A stretch of 64,000 nucleotides of DNA from NCBI RefSeq assembly GCF_003846185.1, contig NZ_ML123034.1, positions 814,890 to 878,889 of the forward strand. The letters are read 5' to 3'. Under the pieces are notes generated by a model, which searched no databases, was not told the DNA's origin, and saw only the letters and a list, made by a program, of their open reading frames with translations. This document shows positions 1 through 6,220 of the stretch, one piece after another. The position numbers were made by a program, and so were the translations under genes. This stretch comes from Streptomyces sp. ADI96-02. GTDB lineage: Bacteria; Actinomycetota; Actinomycetes; Streptomycetales; Streptomycetaceae. Numbering within the stretch: the first letter of the stretch is position 1; every line of letters begins with the position of its first letter.

Positions 1-446
1 GGGACCAGATCGGCCCGGATGACACCGGCCGCCTGCCCGCGCCGGACGAGCAGCACCTGCGCGTCGGTGTACGGGGCGGTGACCTCCGCGGTGAGGGCAC
101 CGGCGTCGTTGGCCGCGGCCACGATGTCGCGCTCACGGGCCACCAGCGACAGCGTCGACTCCAGCAGCGTGACCAGGCCGCGCCAGGGGTCCTCGTCGCC
201 CAGCGCCCGCTCGATGGCCGGGGAGAGCTGCTCCGCCATGCTCTGCTTGAGCGCGGCCTTGACCAGGGTCTCCTTGTTCGAGAACCGGCGGTACAGCGTG
301 GCGATGCCCACGCCGGCGCGATGGGCGATGTCTTCGAGCATCGCGTCGGGGCCGATCTCGGCGTACACCTCCCGAGCGGCTTTCAGGATCCTCTCGGAAT
401 TGCGCGCGGCGTCCGCGCGCAGCTGCCGTCCGGCATCGGTCGCCAT
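1..446 (-). CDS. TetR family transcriptional regulator (3' end cut by window edge)
   Basis: DNA-binding repressor of the TetR family. The visible 148 residues start at the ATG at 446-444. The N-terminal helix-turn-helix covers about residues 16-62, with the typical recognition helix text GVGIATLYRRFSNKETL. The ligand-binding domain starts after that and runs off the left edge. It is divergent from the ferredoxin/reductase/P450 operon starting at 757. The 310 bp between them carries three related inverted repeats (466-479, 569-584, 613-628), the first only 19 bp upstream of this start. That arrangement suggests the protein represses itself and the P450 operon. The ligand cannot be inferred. 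Confidence 0.9.
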   Translation of the reverse strand, partial: MATDAGRQLRADAARNSERILKAAREVYAEIGPDAMLEDIAHRAGVGIATLYRRFSNKETLVKAALKQSMAEQLSPAIERALGDEDPWRGLVTLLESTLSLVARERDIVAAANDAGALTAEVTAPYTDAQVLLVRRGQAAGVIRADLV

Positions 447-465
447 GGCCCTAAGGGTAGCAGCC

Positions 466-479
466 GATAGCCGGCTATC
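466..479. promoter_or_regulatory. Putative TetR operator 1
   Basis: Perfect 14-bp palindrome GATAGCCGGCTATC, 19 bp upstream of the tetR start. It shares the GATAG/CTATC half-sites with the two downstream repeats, so it probably serves autoregulation. Binding is inferred. Confidence 0.6.
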
Positions 480-568
480 ACTGACCGCCCGCCGGGAGCA
501 AGCGCCTCCGGTACGGCGCGCCGCACGACCCCTGCCCACGGAGAGGATCTACGCCCACTGCCGATATC

Positions 569-584
569 CGATAGTTGACTATCG
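569..584. promoter_or_regulatory. Putative TetR operator 2
   Basis: CGATAGTTGACTATCG has perfect 7-bp arms around a TG centre. It is followed by ATTCAACGTG, and a near copy of the whole block recurs exactly 44 bp downstream (613 onward), about four helical turns. Confidence 0.6.
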
Positions 585-597
585 ATTCAACGTGAGG

Positions 598-628
598 TTG
601 ACTGCGGCCAAGCGGTAGTTGGCTATCG
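598..628 (+). promoter_or_regulatory. Candidate promoter of the P450 operon with operator 3 over the -10
   Basis: TTGACT at 598-603, a 17-bp spacer and GGCTAT at 621-626 form a plausible sigma70-type promoter reading toward the ferredoxin. The imperfect repeat CGGTAGTTGGCTATCG (613-628) covers the -10, so a bound TetR dimer would block polymerase. The start site would be near 633, giving a leader of about 125 nt. The -10 is weak. Confidence 0.45.
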
Positions 629-756
629 CTTCAACGTCCGTCGCGTGGGGCTCGCTCCCGACGGACCGGTTGGTCGGCAGGTCCCGTCCGTCCGTCGCTC
701 TCCGGATACGGCTCCGGAGGCGGCGCGGAACGCGGCCCGAATGGAGGAGGTTCCCG

Positions 757-954
757 ATGAAGGTGGAAGTCGACGCTCCGAAGTGCGTCGGTTCCGGGCA
801 GTGCGTGCTGCTCGCCCCTGAGGTCTTCGATCAGCGCGACGAGGACGGCATGGTCGTGCTGCTGGACGAGACGCCCCCGCCGGGGGTGCACGACATGGTC
901 CGCGAGTCGGCGATGGTCTGCCCGGCCGCGGCCATCCACGTGGCGGAGTCGTGA
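757..954 (+). CDS. Ferredoxin, [3Fe-4S] type
   Basis: Small electron carrier of 65 residues feeding the P450 two genes downstream. Cysteines at 10, 16 and 55 lie in CVGSGQC and CP contexts. The residue at the fourth-cysteine position is Gly/Ser, typical of the [3Fe-4S] ferredoxins that partner Streptomyces CYP105 enzymes. The ATG at 757 is chosen because GGAGGAGG sits at 743-750; longer upstream reading would run through the promoter and operators. The stop overlaps the GTG of the reductase by 4 bp, indicating translational coupling. Confidence 0.88.
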   Translation: MKVEVDAPKCVGSGQCVLLAPEVFDQRDEDGMVVLLDETPPPGVHDMVRESAMVCPAAAIHVAES

Positions 955-2171
955 ACCGGATCGTGATCGTCGGGGCCTCCGCGGGCGGGCTGGCGACCGC
1001 GGAGGCGCTGCGCGGGTCGGGGTACGAGGGCGGGATCACGCTCATCGGCGACGAGCCGCATCTGCCGTACGACCGGCCCCCGCTGTCGAAGCGGATCCTG
1101 ACCGGCACGGAGCGGCCGAGCGGGCTCGCCCTGCGCCGGAAGGAGCACATCGGCGCCCTGGGGCTGGACCTGCGCCTCGGGGCGAGGGCGACCGGGCTGG
1201 ACATGGCCGCCCGGACGGTGCGACTGGCCGACGGAGCCGTCGTCCCGTACGAGGCACTCGTCGTCGCGACGGGCGTGCGCGCCCGCCGACTGCCGGGATC
1301 CGGCCACCTGTCCGGCCGTATGACCGGTTCGCACACGCTGCGCACCGTCGAGGACGCCCTGAGGCTCAAGGCGCGGCTCCTCCCGGGGCGGCGGCTGGTG
1401 ATCGTCGGCGCCGGATTCGTCGGCGCCGAGGTGGCGGCGGTGGCACGGGGGCTCGGAGTGGAGGTGACCGTGCTGGAATCGGCCCCGGTCCCGATGGCAC
1501 AGGCCATCGGCGGTCAGGCCGGACAACTGCTGGCCCGGGCGCACCTCGACCACGGCGTCCGCCTGCGCACCGGGGCCGCGGTCGCCGAGATCCTGAGCAC
1601 CGACGGCCATGTCACGGGGGTCGCCCTCGCCGACGGAAGCGTGATCCCGGCCGACGACGTGCTGGTCGCCGTCGGCTCGCTCCCCAACACCGAATGGCTC
1701 CACGGCAGCGGGCTCACCCTCGACGACGGGCTGGTGTGCGACGAGTTCAGCGCCGCCGCTCCCGGCGTGTACGGGGTCGGGGACGCAGCACGCTGGCACA
1801 ACCCGCTGTTCGGCACGACGATGCGCATCGAACACCGCACCAACGCCGCTGAGCAGGCCATCGCCGTCGCCCGCAACCTGCTCGCCCCGGAACCGGCCCT
1901 GCGCCGACCGTACGCACCCGTGCCGTACTTCTGGTCCGACCAGTACGACATGAAAGCCCAGGCGTACGGATTCCTGCGCGGCCACGACGAAGCGGCCGTC
2001 GTGGAGCAGGACGCGTCGCGGAAGCGCTTCCTCATCGCCTACCGCCGGGAGGACCGGCTGGTCGGTGTGCTGGCCGCCGGTGTGCCGCCGAAGACCCTGC
2101 ACGCCTGGCGAGCGCTCATCGCGGCCGGCAGTCCCTGGGCGCAAGCCGTGAGCGGCGCGATCGCCGCCTAG
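951..2171 (+). CDS. NAD(P)H:ferredoxin reductase, FAD-dependent (pyridine nucleotide-disulfide oxidoreductase family)
   Basis: Transfers electrons from NAD(P)H through FAD to the adjacent ferredoxin. It has 406 residues and starts at the GTG at 951. The N-terminal FAD fold has the motif VGASAGG near residues 6-12. A second Rossmann fold near residue 147 reads IVGAGFVGAEVAA, followed by an acidic residue (VTVLE) that usually favours NADH. The GVYGVGDAA segment near residue 275 matches the second FAD-contact motif. It resembles putidaredoxin/rhodocoxin reductases. With the ferredoxin and P450 it forms a complete class I electron-transfer chain in one operon, which many Streptomyces P450s lack. 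Confidence 0.88.
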   Translation: MNRIVIVGASAGGLATAEALRGSGYEGGITLIGDEPHLPYDRPPLSKRILTGTERPSGLALRRKEHIGALGLDLRLGARATGLDMAARTVRLADGAVVPYEALVVATGVRARRLPGSGHLSGRMTGSHTLRTVEDALRLKARLLPGRRLVIVGAGFVGAEVAAVARGLGVEVTVLESAPVPMAQAIGGQAGQLLARAHLDHGVRLRTGAAVAEILSTDGHVTGVALADGSVIPADDVLVAVGSLPNTEWLHGSGLTLDDGLVCDEFSAAAPGVYGVGDAARWHNPLFGTTMRIEHRTNAAEQAIAVARNLLAPEPALRRPYAPVPYFWSDQYDMKAQAYGFLRGHDEAAVVEQDASRKRFLIAYRREDRLVGVLAAGVPPKTLHAWRALIAAGSPWAQAVSGAIAA

Positions 2172-2231
2172 GGACCGTCAGACGCCCCCTCATCCCTCGC
2201 CCCTCGCCCCTCATCAGCAGCGGAGAGATCC

Positions 2232-3464
2232 ATGAGTTCGACCGACACGACCATCCACACCTCCGACGACGCCCTGTCCGCCTTCCCCGGTGCGCGCTCC
2301 GCGCGCTGCCCCTTCGACCCGCCCGCGGAGCAAGCCGCCTGGCGCGACAGCCCCGGTCTGCGGCGAGCGACGCTGCGCGGTGAGCCGGTATGGGTGGTGA
2401 GCAGGTTCGCCGACATCAGGAAGGCCCTCAACGATCCCCGGATCAGCGCGGACAGCACGCGCCCCGGCTTCCCTCGGGCCCAGGCGCTGTCGAGCTTCGA
2501 GGGAGCCCCGCAGTCCTTCCCGCGGATGGACGACCCGGAGCACGCCCGGCTGCGCCGCATGCTCACCGGCGACTTCACCGTCAGGAAGGTGGATCAACTG
2601 CGCCCCAGGATCGAGGAAATGGTCGATGGCATCCTCGACGAGATGATCAGCCGTGGACAGCCGGCGGACCTCGTCCAGGATTACGCGTACCCCGTGCCCT
2701 CCATGATGATCTCCATGCTGCTCGGCGTCCCTTACGCCGATCACGCGTTCTTCCAGCATCACAGCAACACCCTCGTCTCCCACAGCCCCTCGGACGAGGA
2801 GAAGGGGGTGGCCAGCAGGGCGCTCTTCGACTACCTGCTCGAACTCGTGGCGAGCAAGGACAGGGAACCGACGGACGACATCATCAGCCGGTTGGTCCGT
2901 GAGCGCGTCGCCACCGACGAGATCAGCCGGGAGACAGTGGCGACGACCGCACTCACCCTGCTGTTCGCCGGACACGAGACCACGGCCAACATGATCGGCC
3001 TGAGCACCCTGGCTCTCCTCCAGAACCCCGGCCAGCTCGCCCGGATCCGCGACACGGACGACCCGGCCCTGACGGCGAACGCCGTCGAAGAGCTGCTGCG
3101 CTACCTGACGATCGTCCAGGACCTCGTCCTGCGGGTGGCGACCGAGGACGTCACCGTCGGCGGGCAGCTCATCCGGGCCGGTGAAGGCATGCTCATGAAC
3201 GTCCCCGCCGGCAACCGCGACGGGACCTTCTTCGACCAGCCCGACGTCCTCGACATCGACCGCAACACCCGCGGGCACCTGGCCTTCGGCTACGGCGTCC
3301 ACCAGTGCATAGGACAGGCGCTCGCGCGCGCCGAACTGCAGATCGCGCTGTCCGCTCTGCTCCGCAGGCTGCCGCGGCTGCGGCTGGCGGTGCCCATGGA
3401 AGAGGTGGAGTTCCGGACCGGTGGCAGCACCTACGGCCTGAGCCGGCTGCCCGTCGCCTGGTAG
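2232..3464 (+). CDS. Cytochrome P450, CYP105-like
   Basis: Heme monooxygenase of 410 residues, normal family length. Visible motifs are the I-helix AGHETT oxygen-binding motif, the K-helix EELLR (ExxR), and the heme loop FGYGVHQCIGQ with the axial Cys359. The heme-loop text through LARAELQIAL is typical of the CYP105 family, which often oxidises xenobiotics or secondary metabolites. It lies 60 bp after the reductase with its own RBS-like GGAGAG near 2222. The substrate is unknown. Control by the divergent TetR hints at an inducible detoxification or degradation role, as no biosynthetic genes are adjacent. The downstream terminator ends the operon. Confidence 0.9.
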   Translation: MSSTDTTIHTSDDALSAFPGARSARCPFDPPAEQAAWRDSPGLRRATLRGEPVWVVSRFADIRKALNDPRISADSTRPGFPRAQALSSFEGAPQSFPRMDDPEHARLRRMLTGDFTVRKVDQLRPRIEEMVDGILDEMISRGQPADLVQDYAYPVPSMMISMLLGVPYADHAFFQHHSNTLVSHSPSDEEKGVASRALFDYLLELVASKDREPTDDIISRLVRERVATDEISRETVATTALTLLFAGHETTANMIGLSTLALLQNPGQLARIRDTDDPALTANAVEELLRYLTIVQDLVLRVATEDVTVGGQLIRAGEGMLMNVPAGNRDGTFFDQPDVLDIDRNTRGHLAFGYGVHQCIGQALARAELQIALSALLRRLPRLRLAVPMEEVEFRTGGSTYGLSRLPVAW

Positions 3465-3484
3465 CCGGTCCGACGCGGCGCGCG

Positions 3485-3530
3485 CCCGGTTCCGGCCCGG
3501 CACTCCTGCGGGCGCCGGGCCGGAACCGGG
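3485..3530. terminator. Strong hairpin between convergent genes
   Basis: Perfect 17-bp stem (3485-3501 with 3514-3530), 12-nt loop, no T-tract. It lies between the P450 (+) and the C39-like protease (-), so it can end both transcripts. Confidence 0.75.
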
Positions 3531-3613
3531 CCGGGGGCGGCGCTACGCACCTCCGCGCGGAAGCGGGAACCGGGACCTGAGGTCGGGGGCCCGGGGCCTG
3601 CGCCCGCACCTGC

Positions 3614-4972
3614 TCACAGCAGCCCGAGCGAGCGCAGCACCCGGTGCTGGCCGAGCGTCGGGCGGGTGGGCCAGTAGACGTAGCAGACGCCGCCCGTGCC
3701 GCTTCTGACCTTGCCGTTCGCGTCGTAGCGCTTGGTGCGCAGCCAGATGCTCTCCCACTCGCGCCGCCGGTAGACGCGGCGCACCGCCGGGTTGTCCGGG
3801 GACGCCGGGTCGTTGGCGATCACGTCGCCGTCGTCGGTGAAGCCGATCACCGTCATCAGGTGGCCCGCCGTCCCGTAACCGGCGCCGGTCAGTTCCTTCT
3901 CCAGGAACGACTGCGAGGTGATGACCGGGATGCCGGCCCCGATCAGGCGCTCCACGTCGGCGAGCGAGCCGAGGCGGGTCACGACGGCGTTCATGTCCCG
4001 GTAGGCGGCGGCGTAGGCGGCGTTGAAGGGCCAGTTGCCGCAACCCTCGTACTGGTAGTCGTACGTCTGGCGGGCGGCGTGGCATACCTGGGGGTCGGGC
4101 AGGCCGGGCTTGACCCAGGCCAGCTCCGCCGCCGTCGGCCTGCGGCCCCAGTACTCGATGATCATCTGCGAGGAGGTGGGGCTGCACCACGCCTCGCCGC
4201 CGTTGTCGTACTCGGGGTACTGGCCGATGTGGACGTTCTGCGAGTAGCGCGGCACCCGCAGTTCGCGGGCGCGGCCCGGCTCGGTGGCCGGCACCGTGAA
4301 CCGGTCGGGCACGTCGGAGGCCATCGCGCCCACCCGCCACACGGTCGGGGTGAGCCTGCTGCCGGGCGTGCGGTAGAGCGTGAGCCGCAGCCGGTAGGCG
4401 GTCAGGCGGACCCCGCTCGCCGGATCGTCGACGGAGAAGGTGTCGGTCCACACCGAGCCGCGGGAGTCGCCCTGGCCGTCGAGGGAGGTGCGCCGGATGT
4501 CCCCGTCGCCCGACGCCCAGCGGCCCATCACGAACCACGGGGTCGCGGTGCCGTCCGCGTAGCTGCCGCTCAGCTCGATCTGGATCCAGGTGCCCGCGGG
4601 CGTACGGGCGTTCCAGGAGGCGATCACCTCGGTCGCGGGGACGGCGGAGCGGTGCCGGGGCGAGGTCCAGGTGGCGTACTCCCAGGCGGCCGTCCTGCCG
4701 GTGTGCGGGTCGGTGTAGTCGGTGCGGCCGGCTGCCGTGGCGATGACCAGGCCGGGGCGGGTGCCGGGGAGGGGGCGGGCGCCGTCGCCGGTGCCGCTGC
4801 GCCAGTCCGTGTACGTGTGCCAGAAGCGGTTGTCCACGTGGGTGTCCGGTGAGGAGGGGGCGGGGCTGCGCCCGGGAGCGGAGGCGGCTGCGGCGGTCGC
4901 CGCCGTTCCGGCGGACGCGGCGGCGGCGAGCGCGGCGGCAAGGACGGTTCTGCGGGACGTCGGACTGGTCAT
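3614..4972 (-). CDS. Tat-exported C39-like cysteine peptidase
   Basis: Predicted secreted protein of 452 residues. The ATG at 4972 gives an N-terminus with TSRRTVLAA and a long Ala-rich hydrophobic stretch, a twin-arginine signal. Residues about 50-235 form a beta-rich region with a repeated pattern of Trp and Gly. The C-terminal third has a papain-like peptidase_C39_2 layout: Cys263 in GGEAWCSPTSS, His371 in TAGHLMTVIGF and an Asp/Asn in ANDPA. It is monocistronic, flanked by hairpin terminators and a divergent gene. The substrate is unknown; the family includes bacteriocin-leader and cell-wall associated peptidases. A start 52 codons further upstream is possible but would bury the Tat signal. 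Confidence 0.8.
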   Translation of the reverse strand: MTSPTSRRTVLAAALAAAASAGTAATAAAASAPGRSPAPSSPDTHVDNRFWHTYTDWRSGTGDGARPLPGTRPGLVIATAAGRTDYTDPHTGRTAAWEYATWTSPRHRSAVPATEVIASWNARTPAGTWIQIELSGSYADGTATPWFVMGRWASGDGDIRRTSLDGQGDSRGSVWTDTFSVDDPASGVRLTAYRLRLTLYRTPGSRLTPTVWRVGAMASDVPDRFTVPATEPGRARELRVPRYSQNVHIGQYPEYDNGGEAWCSPTSSQMIIEYWGRRPTAAELAWVKPGLPDPQVCHAARQTYDYQYEGCGNWPFNAAYAAAYRDMNAVVTRLGSLADVERLIGAGIPVITSQSFLEKELTGAGYGTAGHLMTVIGFTDDGDVIANDPASPDNPAVRRVYRRREWESIWLRTKRYDANGKVRSGTGGVCYVYWPTRPTLGQHRVLRSLGLL

Positions 4973-5104
4973 GGCGGGGACCCCCGGTGGTGAGTGGAAG
5001 TGGGGCTGCGGGCGTCGGTCGGTGCGCCAACTATCCCCGGTCGCGGCGCGGTCGGGCCAGTGATTCGCGCTGCGTCGCCGCACCAATTTCGGTCTGGACC
5101 ACTG

Positions 5105-5203
5105 GCGCGGCCTGCGGCCGGGTCGCACCCGTCACGGGCGTGGCCTGCGGACCGGGGCGCAGCCGTCACGGCGTGGCCTGCGGACCGGGCCGTACCGGCC
5201 GTC
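5105..5203. repeat. Three tandem 33-bp units between divergent genes
   Basis: Units begin at 5105, 5138 and 5171, exactly 33 bp apart. Each opens with GCG(C/T)GGCCTGCGG and CCGGG; units 2 and 3 share 19 identical bases and the first two end in CCGTCACG. They lie just upstream of the kinase-like gene at 5236. Function is unknown; they may be replication slippage or protein-binding repeats. Confidence 0.7.
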
Positions 5204-5223
5204 CTGCGGCACGCACCGGCCTC

Positions 5224-5229
5224 TACCCT
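5224..5229 (+). promoter_or_regulatory. -10 box TACCCT, leaderless configuration
   Basis: TACCCT lies exactly 6 bp before the ATG at 5236 and there is no Shine-Dalgarno sequence. This is the geometry of a leaderless Streptomyces transcript. No convincing -35 is seen. Confidence 0.45.
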
Positions 5230-5235
5230 GGAACC

Positions 5236-5820
5236 ATGAACGACCTGGCCCGCCACGCCGACGGCCTGCGCTCGCTCCCCCCGTCCTGCGGACCCGTCCG
5301 GCTGGTCGCGGTCGACGGGCACGCGGGATCGGGGAAGAGCACCTTCGCCGCCCGGCTCGCGGCGGCGCTCGGCGGCGCGCCGGTGCTGCACCTGGACGAC
5401 CTCGCCACCCACGAGGAACCGTTCGGCTGGACGGACCGGCTGCGCACACAGGTGCTGCTCCCCTTTTCGCGCGGCGTGCGCGCGCGCTACGCCGCGTACG
5501 ACTGGACCGAGCGGCGCTTCGGACCGGTGCGGGGTCTGGAGCCCGCGCCGGTGGTGCTCATCGAGGGCGTGGGCTCCGGCCGCCGCGCGGTGCGGCCCTT
5601 CCTGGCGGCCCTCCTCTGGATGGAGCTGGACCGGGAAGCCTCCTGGGAGCGGGGCCGACGGCGCGACGGTCCCGGTCTGACCGCGTTCTGGGACGGCTGG
5701 AGCGTCGCGGAGCGGCGGCACTTCGCGGACGATCCGTCACGCCCGCACGCGGACGCGCTGGTACGGCAGGGCGAGCGCGGGTACGAGTGGCCCGCGGGAC
5801 CCGTGCGACAGCGGGAGTGA
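5236..5820 (+). CDS. P-loop NTPase, uridine kinase-like
   Basis: Cytosolic 194-residue protein of the uridine kinase-like P-loop group. The Walker A motif GHAGSGKST is at residues 28-36 and is followed by HLDDL (about 51-55), the acidic segment after strand 2 typical of nucleoside kinases. IEGVG near residue 109 resembles the Walker B strand of this group. The C-terminus is rich in Trp, Arg and Asp (lid region). The substrate cannot be assigned, as many Streptomyces paralogues are annotated as uridine kinase or simply ATP-binding protein. The start is supported by the leaderless -10 box at 5224-5229. Confidence 0.78.
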   Translation: MNDLARHADGLRSLPPSCGPVRLVAVDGHAGSGKSTFAARLAAALGGAPVLHLDDLATHEEPFGWTDRLRTQVLLPFSRGVRARYAAYDWTERRFGPVRGLEPAPVVLIEGVGSGRRAVRPFLAALLWMELDREASWERGRRRDGPGLTAFWDGWSVAERRHFADDPSRPHADALVRQGERGYEWPAGPVRQRE

Positions 5821-5900
5821 ACCGTTTCGTCACCCACCGTAGGCGTCGCCCCGCGGCCCGCCGGGGGTCGGAAATCGCCGGAGAAGTGCCTCAACTCCGC

Positions 5901-5929
5901 TTGACCGGGGGGCCGGACTGGTCTTACGT
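5901..5929 (+). promoter_or_regulatory. Strong candidate promoter of the mini-ORF/attenuator unit
   Basis: TTGACC (5901-5906), a 17-bp spacer and TTACGT (5924-5929). The predicted start at about 5936 coincides with the GTG of the 17-codon ORF at 5937. Confidence 0.6.
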
Positions 5930-5936
5930 TCTCATT

Positions 5937-5990
5937 GTGCGGCTTTTCGAAGCCCCCGCAGACGCGAAGCCCCCGGTTGTTCCCCCGTGA
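5937..5990 (+). CDS. Putative 17-residue leader peptide, leaderless
   Basis: GTG-initiated ORF of 17 codons (MRLFEAPADAKPPVVPP) whose first base falls at the predicted transcription start. It has two Pro-Pro pairs and six prolines in its last eleven codons. Its coding sequence contains the left arm of the terminator at 5965-6002, so ribosome stalling on the proline codons could change RNA folding, as in a classical attenuator. No experimental support is available here; it may be untranslated. Confidence 0.4.
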   Translation: MRLFEAPADAKPPVVPP

Positions 5991-6002
5991 TCGGGGGCTT
6001 CG
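5965..6002 (+). terminator. Intrinsic terminator/attenuator upstream of the AAA+ gene
   Basis: 11-bp stem CGAAGCCCCCG (5965-5975) with CGGGGGCTTCG (5992-6002), followed by TTCT. A second copy of the left arm (GAAGCCCCCG, 5949-5958) could pair instead. A TTCG-tetraloop hairpin (5941-5954) overlaps that copy. Mutually exclusive folds are therefore possible. Confidence 0.65.
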
Positions 6003-6220
6003 TTCTGCGCGCGCGCCCGCCCCGCGACGACCACACAGAGCGATTCGCTCACCCTGGGTCACCATCGGGCGGTCCGCCGCCGAGCGAGTGTGCGCCCCCT
6101 GCGCAGGTACGATGCACCTCGGCGCGGTCAATTCCCTTCCCCCGCGCAGTGATTCAGCGCGCTCCGATGGGCATGCTGTGCGGGCGGGACATCCTGGGGG
6201 CACGGTTTGTGGGGGACCTG

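Noticed and set aside
619..756. Possible N-terminal extension of the ferredoxin
   Set aside because: It would run from inside the operator/promoter region. The ATG at 757 has an excellent Shine-Dalgarno and gives the standard ferredoxin length.
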